A stretch of DNA of 64,000 nt from JAFGXT01 sp963677165 (GCA_963677165.2 CAXXSX010000002.1:1302001-1366000), one strand, 5' to 3'; numbered from the stretch's first letter, positions 51,682 through 61,991 are shown. The notes: generated by a model from the sequence alone, not told the origin. Translations and numbers: made by a program.

Positions 51682-52773
51682 ATGGCAAGAGCATATAAAA
51701 CAGTAAATGAACTGGTTCCTGAACTGGAACAGATGATAAACGGCTTAAAAAGCGAGGGTGTTAAGGTGCTGCCGTCGGAACGAAATTTGGCGCAGCAAAC
51801 CGGCAGCAGCGTTATGACTTTGCGTAAGGCATTGTTAATACTGGAAAAACGCGGACTGTTCATAAAGAATAAGCGTGTAAGGATGATTGGTGAAATCTTG
51901 GAAACCAACAATGTTCCGCTGAATATTTCGGTAGCGTTTATTGCCAGAGGACAGGAATACCCGTCAAATACAGAATGGCTGCGGCTGAATCATAATCTTG
52001 GAGAAAAACTGCGCAAGGCTGGAGCGGAATTCCAAACAATATGCCTGAGCGCGGACGACACGAGAGAAACCATTGCACTGCGTCTTGGTGATGATGTAAA
52101 AGTCATCGTGTTTGCGGATTCTCCGGATCCAAAGATATGGTGCGAAGTAATGTCGCTCCGGGATCAAATCCTGATTATCGGAGTAGATGAAAATTATGTG
52201 GGAAAATGTGACTGTGTTGTCGCGTTGAATAATTACAAAGCCGGGTATCTTGCGGCACAGAAACTGATTAAGGCCGGATGTAAACGCCCGGCGGTAAATT
52301 ACAGTGATCGAGGCAATATGCCGTTTTTCCATCGTCGTGACGGCTTTATTGATGCGTTGATTGATGCCGGACTTCCATATGAAAACTGTGCCTACGCGAC
52401 CCGGGCTCCCGGCGAATTGGCTCCGGGAGAGATACTATTTCCCGATGCGCTGGAAACAATTTGTAAAAATGGACATGACGGCTTTTTTCTGTTTACCGAT
52501 GGTCAGAGTCAGCAGGTAAGGGAATTTATTCAGAAAAAGCATAAAATTCCGGAGGAGTTCAAGCTTATTACGCTTGATTCCTGTGGTGAATGCAGAAGAC
52601 CGGAATCAGTAATCAGCTCTATCAGCCATGCAACCGAAGAGACGGCATCAAAACTGGTGGAGGTTATTTCTAAGCTTTCCCGAGGAGAACAATTTGCTTC
52701 CATTAACCTGGTAGAGTCGGTCTACACAGGCGGAGAGACCATTTGTAAAACGGAAACAAATTATAAAATATAG
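51682..52773 (+). CDS. GntR-head, LacI-type sensor hybrid regulator of the rhamnosidase operon
   Basis: 363 residues. A GntR winged helix (VNELVPELEQMINGLKSEGVKVLPSERNLAQQTGSSVMTLRKALLILEKRGLFIKNKRVRMIG) is joined to a LacI-like sensor (about 80-360). It is 14 bases ahead of the rhamnosidase gene, so both are on one autoregulated transcript. The natural ligand is probably rhamnose or a rhamnoside. Confidence 0.88.
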   Translation: MARAYKTVNELVPELEQMINGLKSEGVKVLPSERNLAQQTGSSVMTLRKALLILEKRGLFIKNKRVRMIGEILETNNVPLNISVAFIARGQEYPSNTEWLRLNHNLGEKLRKAGAEFQTICLSADDTRETIALRLGDDVKVIVFADSPDPKIWCEVMSLRDQILIIGVDENYVGKCDCVVALNNYKAGYLAAQKLIKAGCKRPAVNYSDRGNMPFFHRRDGFIDALIDAGLPYENCAYATRAPGELAPGEILFPDALETICKNGHDGFFLFTDGQSQQVREFIQKKHKIPEEFKLITLDSCGECRRPESVISSISHATEETASKLVEVISKLSRGEQFASINLVESVYTGGETICKTETNYKI

Positions 52774-52787
52774 AGGATCATTTTATC

Positions 52788-54977
52788 ATGGAATTCAGTA
52801 AATCGAAATGGATTGGAACCGGTGCGTGCGCCAACAACTGGAAATCTCCGGTTCTTCCCGCGCCTTACTTTCGCAAAGAATTAACATTGGATAAAGTTCC
52901 CGGACAGGCATCGGTAAAAATCTGCGGCCTGGGTTACTACGAACTATATATCAACGGCAAGAAAGTCGGCGATCACGTGCTTGACCCGATTGTAACCCAA
53001 TATGACCAGCGTGCACGTTACGTTACCTACGATGTTACCGCATACCTGAAGGCCGGCGTTAATACCTTCGGCGTAATCCTTGGTAACGGCTGGTATTATC
53101 CGCATACGAAGGAAGTCTGGCACTTTGACAAGGCTTCGTGGCGCTGTTACCCGAAATTCCTGCTGGATATGGAGGCGGACGGACAATCTCTCCTGGTTAG
53201 CGATCAATCCTGGAAGTGTTCCACCGGCCCGATCATTTTTGACGGATTGCGCAACGGCGAAACCTACGACGCACACCTGGAACTTACCGGCTGGCTCGAG
53301 TCTGGTTATGATGATTCCGAATGGAAAAACGCGGCTGGAGTCACTCCTCCTGGCGGTATCCTTCAGGAACAAACATCTCCGCCGTGCAAAGTCATGCAGA
53401 CGCTTGAGGTTCAGAAACAATGGGAAGTACAGGATGGAACGGTTTATGACCTTGGGCAGAATATTGCCGGCTGGGCGCGTATTACCGTTAAGGGCGACTC
53501 AAAAGCAAAGATTACGCTTCGTTATGCCGAAAAACTGGACGAAAGCAAATGTATTGACCAGAGCAATATCGATAAATTCGTAGAGGAGGGGCCTGAAGCC
53601 TTCCAGACTGACCGCTATATTCTGAAAGGAGATGGAGAGGAGACTTGGGAACCGCGTTTTACTTATCATGGTTTTCGGTGGATTCAGGTTAGAATCGAAG
53701 GCAATGCGGAAATTGTCAAACTTGAAGGGCGGGTCGTTTATACCGCGTTCGATAAGATCGGCAGTTTTGAATGTTCGGATGAAAATGTAAATAAGCTCCA
53801 GCGTTGTACCGAATGGTCGTACATTGGGAATTTTGTAGGCATTCCGACCGATTGTCCGCACCGCGAAAAGAACGGCTGGACCGGTGACGCCCAGCTTGCC
53901 GCCGAGACCGGACTGTTCAATTACGACGCTTCCAAAGCTTACGGCCAGTGGCTCGAAAGCATTGTCGATACCCAGCGTCCGAGCGGACAGCTTCCCGGCA
54001 TTGTGCCGACCGGAGGCTGGGGGTTCAACTGGGGCAGTGGCCCGGCATGGGACAATGTTATTTTTGAGCTGCCGTGGAACATCTATGTATTTACCGGCGA
54101 TGACTCAGAAATTCGTAAAAACTACGATGCCATGAAGAAATATGTTGATTACTGTACTTCAATGGCGAACGACGGTATTATCGGGTTTGGATTAGGCGAC
54201 TGGTGCCATTCCGATAATTACAAGATTGTTGACCGTGATTTGACGGATACCGGCTACTATTATGCCTGCGCCACGAGGCTGGCGAAATTTGCGGTCCTGA
54301 CTGGACGCAGTGATGATGCCGCATCTTATACCGAGCTTGCCGCTCAAATTAAACGGGCCTTCAATCGCGAATTTTATCGTGGCAACGGCATCTACGCCAA
54401 AGGCGAACCAACCGCTATGGGCTGCGCACTTTATCATGGACTGGTTGAAGAGTCGGAAAAGGCCATCACACTGGAACGTTTGTCCGAAACCGTAAAAGGA
54501 AATGGAAATAAACCGGATTTTGGTATTTTAGGAGCCAAATATGTTCCGAGGGTTCTTGCCGAAAACGGTCATGTGGAGCAGGCATACGAATTGATCACAC
54601 AGCCGGAGTATCCGGGCTGGGTCAACTGGCTGAAACAGGGCGCCACTACCTTGTGGGAAAGCTGGAGCGGTGGAGCTTCATTAAATCATATTATGTTTGG
54701 CGACATCAGCGCGTGGTTCTATCAGTATCTTGCCGGGATTGTTCCGGATGTGGATAAGCCGGGCTTTTCGAAGCTCACGTTGAAACCGCAGCCGGTCAAA
54801 GCCCTGGATCATGTTAAAGCATGCTGTAAACTGCCGTCTGGCGAATTGAAAGTCGAATGGAAAAATACAGCCGGCAAATTCATGCTTGATCTTGAAACTC
54901 CGGTCGCAACGATCCTGAAAATGCCTGACGGTTCCATAAAAGAACTCGCCCCGGGCTCATATAAAGAAATCTGCTGA
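52788..54977 (+). CDS. GH78 alpha-L-rhamnosidase
   Basis: 729 residues, no signal peptide, so cytoplasmic. N-terminal beta-sandwiches (about 1-340; YYELYINGKKVGDHVLDP) and an (alpha/alpha)6 barrel with GIPTDCPHREKNGWTGDAQLAAETGLFN, the catalytic signature of GH78, then a C-terminal sandwich. It releases L-rhamnose from imported oligosaccharides or glycosides by inversion. Confidence 0.92.
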   Translation: MEFSKSKWIGTGACANNWKSPVLPAPYFRKELTLDKVPGQASVKICGLGYYELYINGKKVGDHVLDPIVTQYDQRARYVTYDVTAYLKAGVNTFGVILGNGWYYPHTKEVWHFDKASWRCYPKFLLDMEADGQSLLVSDQSWKCSTGPIIFDGLRNGETYDAHLELTGWLESGYDDSEWKNAAGVTPPGGILQEQTSPPCKVMQTLEVQKQWEVQDGTVYDLGQNIAGWARITVKGDSKAKITLRYAEKLDESKCIDQSNIDKFVEEGPEAFQTDRYILKGDGEETWEPRFTYHGFRWIQVRIEGNAEIVKLEGRVVYTAFDKIGSFECSDENVNKLQRCTEWSYIGNFVGIPTDCPHREKNGWTGDAQLAAETGLFNYDASKAYGQWLESIVDTQRPSGQLPGIVPTGGWGFNWGSGPAWDNVIFELPWNIYVFTGDDSEIRKNYDAMKKYVDYCTSMANDGIIGFGLGDWCHSDNYKIVDRDLTDTGYYYACATRLAKFAVLTGRSDDAASYTELAAQIKRAFNREFYRGNGIYAKGEPTAMGCALYHGLVEESEKAITLERLSETVKGNGNKPDFGILGAKYVPRVLAENGHVEQAYELITQPEYPGWVNWLKQGATTLWESWSGGASLNHIMFGDISAWFYQYLAGIVPDVDKPGFSKLTLKPQPVKALDHVKACCKLPSGELKVEWKNTAGKFMLDLETPVATILKMPDGSIKELAPGSYKEIC

Positions 54978-55000
54978 ATAAGCGATTTCGTAATATTTCT

Positions 55001-55036
55001 GTCTGACCGGTGGCAAAACTGGTCAGACTTCTTTTT
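55001..55036 (+). terminator. terminator after the rhamnosidase gene
   Basis: GTCTGACC/GGTCAGAC with a 12-base loop (a further GT/AC pair closes it), followed by TTCTTTTTTT. Confidence 0.85.
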
Positions 55037-55741
55037 TTAACACCAACCAAATTCTAGTTCAAAAACCAGGGTTCTCATGAAAACACAAATTGGGAAGAAC
55101 AGTATTTTATCTTCCGGCAGTAATTTGTTCATATTTACTTCAGATAAGACAAAATCATTATTATGTTTACCCAAAAAGAACCCAAAAACGGGAAATAGTT
55201 TTAGAAGATCTTTGACGCGGCTTTTTCTCGCAAGGGAAATCAGCAAGGATTCTCCATTAATACGTTTCAGGAATAAATTATTAGATTTAACCATTGTTGA
55301 GCGTTCTATCGTTCCATACAAATTATTATTTCTGAAAACATTCCATTTCCTGGTTCTTGATAATGGAGTATCAGCAGAACATAAACAGCGCTTCAAATGG
55401 CCTATTTCTTTTTCATTACAATATATTTTAAAAAAAAGAGGGCTCTCTTGTTCACAAATAATCTCAAAAAGTAATCCATTTGCGAACTGAATCCTTAAAT
55501 AAAATAATAATTCTTCCGCCAGAACCGGTCCTCCTCCTGCAACAGCGCCAAGAGGGTTCTTGATGTTCCCTCTTCCAAGCAAATAACTTTTATATGAAAT
55601 ATTCTGAGGAAACGAATACGCGATGGAATTAAGATCAATGTTATCTCTTTCCCCGGTACAATTCCAATCTTTCAAAATGCTTTTAACATGTCCGGATATT
55701 AAATTTGCCATCGTACTGTTATACCGCGATGCAATACTCAT
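55037..55741 (-). CDS. hypothetical protein
   Basis: 234 residues, soluble, with alternating strands in the C-terminal half (FFKIYCNEKEIGHLKR, NNLYGTIERSTM, FLGKHNNDFVLSEVNMNKLLPEDKILFFPICVFM). The repeating short-strand layout recalls scramblase/LURP-one-like barrels, but this is only an impression. Convergent with the rhamnosidase gene and divergent from the regulator at 55909. Confidence 0.5.
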   Translation of the reverse strand: MSIASRYNSTMANLISGHVKSILKDWNCTGERDNIDLNSIAYSFPQNISYKSYLLGRGNIKNPLGAVAGGGPVLAEELLFYLRIQFANGLLFEIICEQESPLFFKIYCNEKEIGHLKRCLCSADTPLSRTRKWNVFRNNNLYGTIERSTMVKSNNLFLKRINGESLLISLARKSRVKDLLKLFPVFGFFLGKHNNDFVLSEVNMNKLLPEDKILFFPICVFMRTLVFELEFGWC

Positions 55742-55856
55742 GAGATCACTTGTCCCGATTTTGAATTTTGAAATAAATATAAGATAGTTGTGAAAATAGA
55801 GAAAACAATATGGTTAAAATAATGTATATTCGGCAAAAAATTTTTATGGGATACTC

Positions 55857-55885
55857 TTGACATTGGTGTATCCATACACTATAAT
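55857..55885 (+). promoter_or_regulatory. consensus promoter with operator in the spacer
   Basis: TTGACA (55857-55862), 17 bases, TATAAT (55880-55885), both consensus. The spacer holds the perfect palindrome GTGTAT-CC-ATACAC (55866-55879). Likely autoregulatory site of the next gene. Confidence 0.85.
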
Positions 55886-55908
55886 AAAGTGTAACCTGGA
55901 GATACACA

Positions 55909-56985
55909 ATGCAACGAACAATGAGATACGATGAGCTTCACGAAGAGCTGAAAGATGAGCTGATTCAGCTCGAACCGGGTAATCCGTTCCGGTCGGTTCG
56001 TGATATTATGCGTGACCATCGTGTAAGCCAGGCGACCGTAACCCGGGCGATTAATCCGTTGCTGGAAGAAGGATTGCTGAAAAAGCAGGTTGGCCGCGGG
56101 ATGTTCGTGACTAAACAGGTTCTGCGTTATAAAAAGGACACTCCTCCAACTATTGCGTTTGCTGTTCCAAGATGGACAAGCCACAGTTTTTTCATTATGG
56201 AAGAAATTTTTATTAAAGCCCAGGACACGAGAAAATTTCATGGAGAAATAGTACCTTTCGAATGGCAGGATGTTCTGTTAAAAAAACTTCCCCCTAACAA
56301 AATAGATGGCTTGATTGTTTTGCCTGCGGGAGGAGTTATTACTCCGAAACATATTCAACGTCTCGAGAACTTTAACATTCCTTATCTTATTCTGGAGCAG
56401 GGAATGAAAGATATTCAGGTCAGCTCGGTGTTTTGCGACGATGAATTTGGCGGTGCAATCATTGCTGATCATCTTATCAAATTGAAGCACAAGAGCCTTG
56501 CGGTAGTAATTTCTGAACCTCCTACCGAAGGAATTAGTGATCGAGTCAGAGGATTTCTGCATTACTGTGAATTACAACAAGTTCATGTTCAAGTGCTTAA
56601 TTGTCAAACTCAACCTGGGCAAAACAGTGTTAAAAATGCCTATAGAAAGATTGGCGAGGTGCTGCGAAATGGAAAGCCGGAATTCACCGGGATATTTGTT
56701 GACAGTGAACAGCCTGCTTTGGGCGTATTCAAGGCACTGCATGAAGCTGGATTGAAAATTCCTGACGATATCAGTGTGGCCAGTCTTGGAAACTCTTTCA
56801 CCAGTGAATTTTTCTATCCGGGCCTGACTACTCTCTCCTCTGAATTCGACTTAAAAATAAACACTGCAATTGATGTCATTGTTGATAAAATTAATTCAGC
56901 AGACAAAAATAAAGTTATTAAAAAAAGTATTCGAGCTCATATCATCGAACGTGAATCAACAGGTATTTGTAAAACCACAAAATAA
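55909..56985 (+). CDS. GntR-head, LacI-type sensor hybrid regulator
   Basis: 358 residues. GntR head (IQLEPGNPFRSVRDIMRDHRVSQATVTRAINPLLEEGLLKKQVGRGMFV) and a LacI-like sensor (about 80-350, PPTIAFAVPRWTSHSFF to ITTLSSEFDLK). It leads an operon with a prepilin gene 22 bases on and a GH-A gene after that. Confidence 0.88.
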   Translation: MQRTMRYDELHEELKDELIQLEPGNPFRSVRDIMRDHRVSQATVTRAINPLLEEGLLKKQVGRGMFVTKQVLRYKKDTPPTIAFAVPRWTSHSFFIMEEIFIKAQDTRKFHGEIVPFEWQDVLLKKLPPNKIDGLIVLPAGGVITPKHIQRLENFNIPYLILEQGMKDIQVSSVFCDDEFGGAIIADHLIKLKHKSLAVVISEPPTEGISDRVRGFLHYCELQQVHVQVLNCQTQPGQNSVKNAYRKIGEVLRNGKPEFTGIFVDSEQPALGVFKALHEAGLKIPDDISVASLGNSFTSEFFYPGLTTLSSEFDLKINTAIDVIVDKINSADKNKVIKKSIRAHIIERESTGICKTTK

Positions 56986-57007
56986 CATATTAAAAGGGAG
57001 AAAGAAA

Positions 57008-57682
57008 ATGAAACAACAAAAGAAATTCACACTTATCGAACTCTTGGTTGTGATTGCAATCATAGCCATCCTGGCATCTATGCTGTTGCCGTCGTTGAAT
57101 AATGCGAGAAATGCGGCAAAAACAATCAACTGCATTAACAATATGAAACAGGTTGGCACTGGAGTTGCACTGTATACCCAATCCTTTGACGGATATTACT
57201 TTTTTGATCCGACGACCACAAAACCAAGATGGCAGTTCTTCTTGAAAGATGTATTTAATCAGAATTCTAAAGAAAAAGCCAATATTTTCTGGTGTACCGA
57301 AGATTATAACATGAAGCTGGGCAAAAAAACAAAATCAACTCTTTTTGATGAAAATCGCGTAAGCTATGGATTTAACGCATATAATTTGTATAAAACGAAA
57401 AATTCGCAGGTAAAAAAACCTTCGGAAACAGTCTGTATGGTTGAAACATCTACTGATTTAGGAGGTAACTGTGGAGGATACTTTTATGCCTGCTACTGGA
57501 CTCAGGAACCTGCCGCTTATCCTAGGCACGCTGGCAGTTTTGCCAATGTGCTGTGGTGCGATGGTCATGTGTCAAAAGTAAAATCTACCAGCAAGAGCTG
57601 GAAAGGATTATACTCGGATACCGATGATACATTGGGATCAAAATATGGGGCTGAAAGATACAATAAATGGGATAAAAAATAA
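57008..57682 (+). CDS. prepilin-like protein with DGH tail motif
   Basis: 224 residues from ATG 57008 (AAGGGAG 8 bases upstream). KFTLIELLVVIAIIAILASMLLP start, VLWCDGHVSK near the end. Middle gene of regulator, prepilin, hydrolase. Confidence 0.88.
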   Translation: MKQQKKFTLIELLVVIAIIAILASMLLPSLNNARNAAKTINCINNMKQVGTGVALYTQSFDGYYFFDPTTTKPRWQFFLKDVFNQNSKEKANIFWCTEDYNMKLGKKTKSTLFDENRVSYGFNAYNLYKTKNSQVKKPSETVCMVETSTDLGGNCGGYFYACYWTQEPAAYPRHAGSFANVLWCDGHVSKVKSTSKSWKGLYSDTDDTLGSKYGAERYNKWDKK

Positions 57683-57728
57683 ATTGGCCTGGCGCTGTCT
57701 TTCGTCTGGACAATAAGAAAGGATCAAA

Positions 57729-60011
57729 ATGCGTAAAATATTATCACTTGTTATAATGGTACTCATTACCGGGATGGCCTGTGCAAAAGACTATTCCTTA
57801 AGTAATTTCGACCAGGCTAAAGAGTGGGGAATCACTCTTGGCCGCGAGTTTCCCGGGGCAAAAGGAAAGCTGGCGTTGAATAAATCCGGAAAGCTGGAGC
57901 TGTCCTACGATTTTACCGGCGGCGGCAAATATATCGCTATCTGGTTTAAAAAACGTCTGCCGGAAAAGGTGAATGAATTCTTTATCGACCTGAAGGCAAA
58001 CCAGCAAACCAGCATTAATTACCGTCTGGTCGATTCCACAAAACGTTATTTTCAGGGCAGAGCCTCCGTTATATCTACAGTAGAAAAAAAGGTGTTCAAA
58101 ACAACCGGTCCATGGAGTGCGGCCTGGGGCGGAAAGAAGTCAAAACAACCGGTCACGCCGTTCAAAACATTCTTTCTCATGATTACGGCTGATAAGAAAC
58201 TTCTGCTGAAAGGACAGATCGAACTTAATAATTTCGGTTTTGCCTCAGATGTCGAACAAATTGCCGATTTCACCGGAAATGACTCCAGCCTGACTATTCC
58301 TGGCTGGCAAGTGAATCTGGAATGGCAGCCACAGATTACTGAAGCCAAGCTCAAAGTATCTGCAGAAGGCTCCGGCAACGCGGAACTAAGTTTCAGTTTT
58401 CCCGAAATGGGACGAGATAAGGTTTTCCATAAAACGCTGACCGGGAACGGCGGAATCTTCTATTACAATCCTCCGTTAATCAATGGTGGTAATCTTTATA
58501 ACCAGTACAAAATTGTTGCTACACTCCGCAAACAGGACGGTACTTCCGCCACAACTGTACTGACTCTATCCGGCCGTAAGTCGGAAGGTAATAATTTCGG
58601 CGCTCCGGTTTCAAGTGACCAAATAGAATCATCTACCTTTGGCGTATGCACTCATTTTAACTATGGCAGATTGCCTCACTGGAGTTTCTGGGCTCCATAC
58701 AAAGAGCTGGTTGACGGTATTAGCCAGTGCGGATATAAATGGGTTCGAGACGGTTGCAGTGTGAAGAAGCAATCGGACGGCAGCTACAAAGTAATTGAGC
58801 ATGATCTGAATTGGATCAAATATGCGAAAAGCAAAGGACTGAATGTAATTATATGCGTCCGGTTGTATCCTGACAAATCAATTGATGAATACAAGAAATA
58901 TGTAGAAGCAATCGTTCAGGATACCAGAGGGATGGTAAATGTGTTTGAGCTTGGCAACGAGCCTCATAATTTTGGTTGGAAACCAAAATACAAAGGGCAT
59001 TGGAACGGATATGATCCCAAAACAAAAAAGACCGAAAAATGGGTGAAAGAACACGCAAAATACACAAATGCGTTGGCTGATCATATCAAAAAGAAATATC
59101 CGGATGCAATCGTAATCGGTCTTGGCTCGGGTCCATGCACCAATTTACTTGAGCTGAAAGAAGGAATCACAAAGAATCTTGACGGGGTCGCGGAGCATCC
59201 ATATACTTACTCTATGCCGCCGGAAAAAATTCCGTTTGGAAAATCACACCTGAAACGCGACGGCGTACTGGTTTCAGAAAACGGCTTGTTCAGCGAAATG
59301 ATTGAAACCTATGAGAATGAGTTCAAAAGAGAAGGCATCAAGCGTTCTTTATGGCTTACTGAATTCGGTTTCACCACCTTCTGGTTCAGCGGCAAAAACG
59401 AAAAAGGTTTATACGCGGGATTTACGGAAAAAACCCAGGCAATTTATCTGGTAAGAAGGTTTATCCATGGCATGACATTTCCAATTGTTAAGGTTGCCTG
59501 CCAGTATGACTATATTGATGACTACAACAGCAAGGAATTTAATGCCGAGGCAAATTTCGGAATAATCCGTGCTGACCACAGCCGTAAACCGTCATATTAC
59601 GCGATCCAGCGTATGAATTCACTGTTCAATGGTTATCAATTCAACAGCTCATTAAAGTGCGTTGTTGAAAAACAACCATTACATCGCAGTTGTAAGCGCG
59701 GAGCTCTCATTAAGGACTGGGACAGTGCTACCCTTAAAGCGAACAACGACATTTCTGCTTATGGTTTCTCTGACAGTAATAAAAAGCCGATGATTGCAGT
59801 CTGGTCAAATCAGCCACATAACGATGAATTTAATAACCGTGTATGCACTATCCGGATAAAAAATATGAAGCAGTATGCCTCGACCCCGGTTGGAATCGAT
59901 ATCATTTCCGGCAGAAGTTTTGATATTCCGGTCAAAGTAGACGGCAATGACCTGGTTTTTAATAACCTGATACTTAAACATCACCCCATTGTTATCAAGC
60001 TGTTTAAGTAA
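57729..60011 (+). CDS. secreted clan GH-A glycoside hydrolase with N-terminal binding domains
   Basis: 760 residues, signal peptide MRKILSLVIMVLITGMACA. Two N-terminal beta-sandwich regions (about 20-175 and 180-285) and a GH-A barrel (about 300-640) with acid/base E411 in FELGNEPHN and nucleophile E545 in LWLTEFGFTT; a sandwich tail ends the protein. Closest in style to GH39/GH5-like enzymes; substrate unknown. Ends with a good terminator. Confidence 0.75.
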   Translation: MRKILSLVIMVLITGMACAKDYSLSNFDQAKEWGITLGREFPGAKGKLALNKSGKLELSYDFTGGGKYIAIWFKKRLPEKVNEFFIDLKANQQTSINYRLVDSTKRYFQGRASVISTVEKKVFKTTGPWSAAWGGKKSKQPVTPFKTFFLMITADKKLLLKGQIELNNFGFASDVEQIADFTGNDSSLTIPGWQVNLEWQPQITEAKLKVSAEGSGNAELSFSFPEMGRDKVFHKTLTGNGGIFYYNPPLINGGNLYNQYKIVATLRKQDGTSATTVLTLSGRKSEGNNFGAPVSSDQIESSTFGVCTHFNYGRLPHWSFWAPYKELVDGISQCGYKWVRDGCSVKKQSDGSYKVIEHDLNWIKYAKSKGLNVIICVRLYPDKSIDEYKKYVEAIVQDTRGMVNVFELGNEPHNFGWKPKYKGHWNGYDPKTKKTEKWVKEHAKYTNALADHIKKKYPDAIVIGLGSGPCTNLLELKEGITKNLDGVAEHPYTYSMPPEKIPFGKSHLKRDGVLVSENGLFSEMIETYENEFKREGIKRSLWLTEFGFTTFWFSGKNEKGLYAGFTEKTQAIYLVRRFIHGMTFPIVKVACQYDYIDDYNSKEFNAEANFGIIRADHSRKPSYYAIQRMNSLFNGYQFNSSLKCVVEKQPLHRSCKRGALIKDWDSATLKANNDISAYGFSDSNKKPMIAVWSNQPHNDEFNNRVCTIRIKNMKQYASTPVGIDIISGRSFDIPVKVDGNDLVFNNLILKHHPIVIKLFK

Positions 60012-60035
60012 TCATCCGAAATAGTATTTCTCCCA

Positions 60036-60073
60036 AAGACAGGCGATCTCATACAGATTGCCTGTCTTTTTTC
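60036..60073 (+). terminator. terminator after the GH-A gene
   Basis: A 14-bp stem AAGACAGGCGATCT/AGATTGCCTGTCTT with one G-U pair and a CATAC loop, followed by a T tract. Confidence 0.9.
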
Positions 60074-60093
60074 GTTTTTCTGTACAAAAGGTA

Positions 60094-60122
60094 TTGACTC
60101 ATGCGCATGCATGCGCTATAAT
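60094..60122 (+). promoter_or_regulatory. promoter with perfect palindrome in the spacer
   Basis: TTGACT (60094-60099), 17 bases, TATAAT (60117-60122). The spacer ends with the perfect 14-bp palindrome GCGCATGCATGCGC (60103-60116). Confidence 0.85.
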
Positions 60123-60164
60123 GTGCATACAGGGAACAAAACAATTAACAATCAACATAGAGTA

Positions 60165-61223
60165 ATGCAGACAGTAAAAGAACAATATCACAGCAAAGTA
60201 TTAAAAGATCTGGTGGGACAAATTAAAAATTGTACTCCCGGTCAAAAATTCATGTCCCAACGCGAAATGATGAATAAGTATAACATCAGTCAGCGTGTGG
60301 TAGAATCACTTTTGGGACAACTTGCCGCGAAAAATATTATTTCAATTGTTCCGGGCAGAGGAGTCTTTATTAAAGATCCGTCCAAGCAGAAAGTTAAGCA
60401 TATTTTATTTTTATATCCTGACTGGCCGTCAATCAGTATGCTCGAACTCGTGAGAAATCTTGAGAATGCAGCAAATCAAACGAAAAGGGTTACTCTTTAC
60501 AAACAAACATTTCCCTATAATAAACTTGAGGTTGATCGGATTGACCCTCAGGGAATTGACGCTATTATCATCAAACCCCCATCAGAGGATTTGGATATTG
60601 CGCAATTGAATAAACTTTCCAGTTTAAATATTCCAGTAATAATGTTGGATAAAAACCTTGAAAGTATTAATATTTCTTCTGCGTATGGTCATGATGATAT
60701 GAGTGGCCTTTATGCAGCATCATATCTGATAAACAATGGACATAAGGATATCGCAATCCTGATCTCAGAACCCCATATTAGCAATACCATGAATCGTTGT
60801 ACCAGCTTCTGCAAGTATGCAGAGTTAAATGGTTGTAACGTGGAAATAATTGACTGTAAGGTTCTGAACGGAGAAAATTCAGAAGATAAAAGTTATGAAG
60901 TAATGAATAATTACCTAAAGAAAAATAAACTTAATTTCACCGGCTTATTCGTTATCAGTGACATGACTGCTTTAAGTGCGATGAAGGCAATTTCAGAGAA
61001 TGGTTACGATATACCCGGAGATATAAGTATAGTTGGGCACGGAGGTTTGAACCAGGGAAAGTTTTTCTCTCCTGCACTAACGACAGTTAAAATCAATCAA
61101 GTACAGTTATTTACAAGACTATTCCAAAAACTTGAAAATTTCATGTCAGAAAGCAATAAAAAATATTTTCATATTGGAATCGAACCAGAAATTCTTATCA
61201 GAGACTCAGTAAGAAAAATATAA
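60165..61223 (+). CDS. GntR-head, LacI-type sensor hybrid regulator
   Basis: 352 residues from ATG 60165. The frame is open from an ATG at 60111, but that ATG lies inside the operator and before the -10 box, so it cannot be on the message. GntR head (LKDLVGQIKNCTPGQKFMSQREMMNKYNISQRVVESLLGQLAAKNIISIVPGRGVFI) and LacI-like sensor (about 80-350). It leads an operon of prepilin, GH-A hydrolase and a further secreted protein. Confidence 0.85.
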   Translation: MQTVKEQYHSKVLKDLVGQIKNCTPGQKFMSQREMMNKYNISQRVVESLLGQLAAKNIISIVPGRGVFIKDPSKQKVKHILFLYPDWPSISMLELVRNLENAANQTKRVTLYKQTFPYNKLEVDRIDPQGIDAIIIKPPSEDLDIAQLNKLSSLNIPVIMLDKNLESINISSAYGHDDMSGLYAASYLINNGHKDIAILISEPHISNTMNRCTSFCKYAELNGCNVEIIDCKVLNGENSEDKSYEVMNNYLKKNKLNFTGLFVISDMTALSAMKAISENGYDIPGDISIVGHGGLNQGKFFSPALTTVKINQVQLFTRLFQKLENFMSESNKKYFHIGIEPEILIRDSVRKI

Positions 61224-61253
61224 CTTGAATATAAACAAGAAGGAGAAAGGAAA

Positions 61254-61991
61254 ATGAAACAACAACAAAGTTTTACACTCATCGAGCTTCTGGTTGTCAT
61301 AGCGATCATCGCTATTCTTGCATCTATGCTGCTGCCAAGTTTGGGACAAGCTAGAGAAAACGCTAAAGGTCTTCAATGTCTTACCCAGACCAAACAGTAC
61401 GGCTGTGCATTATTGCAATATGCCGCTGACTTTGATGGCATTATCCAGCACACAAGGGGAACTGATCTCAACTATCATACTCATTACAGTGTTCTTGTTG
61501 AAGGAAACTATCTTCCGATATCAAGAATGAGATGTTGTACAAAGCTGAATTTTTATGACGGTAAAACTTTGAGTGACGGTTCCGGGTCTTCAACCAGACC
61601 GCGTGCAAATATTTATGGAATGTGGTACTATCCGGATTCTTATCCGAGAGCTGATGTTCCTCAAAATTTTGGTGACGTAGCAATTTGGGGTTCAAGCAGC
61701 AGCGCTTCTCCCGGAGTCTGGTATGTTCTTCGTAAGTTCAAGCATCCAAGTGCTTTTGGGCTTTTAACTGACGCAACCGCCGGAACGAGAGTTCCTGTTA
61801 CCTGGTGGTCTGGAGCATGGGCATCTGGCAGAAGACTGACCTTTGTGCATCAGCGGAAAGCTCCAATGCTTCACGTTGATGGTCATTCAGAAATGTATAA
61901 ACATGTTAGCGCGATGGCCCAGAATAATAACAACGTATTCAATCCTATCGGAACAAATCAGTACTGCAGAAACTTTATCTGGCTGAAATAA
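61254..61991 (+). CDS. prepilin-like protein with DGH tail motif
   Basis: 245 residues. SFTLIELLVVIAIIAILASMLLP start and MLHVDGHSEM near the end. 30 bases after the regulator, with AAGGAGAAAGG upstream of its ATG, and 51 bases ahead of the hydrolase. Confidence 0.88.
   Translation: MKQQQSFTLIELLVVIAIIAILASMLLPSLGQARENAKGLQCLTQTKQYGCALLQYAADFDGIIQHTRGTDLNYHTHYSVLVEGNYLPISRMRCCTKLNFYDGKTLSDGSGSSTRPRANIYGMWYYPDSYPRADVPQNFGDVAIWGSSSSASPGVWYVLRKFKHPSAFGLLTDATAGTRVPVTWWSGAWASGRRLTFVHQRKAPMLHVDGHSEMYKHVSAMAQNNNNVFNPIGTNQYCRNFIWLK

Noticed and set aside
60111..60164. ATG 60111 as start of the regulator gene
   Set aside because: It lies inside the palindrome and upstream of the TATAAT box, so it would be before the transcription start.
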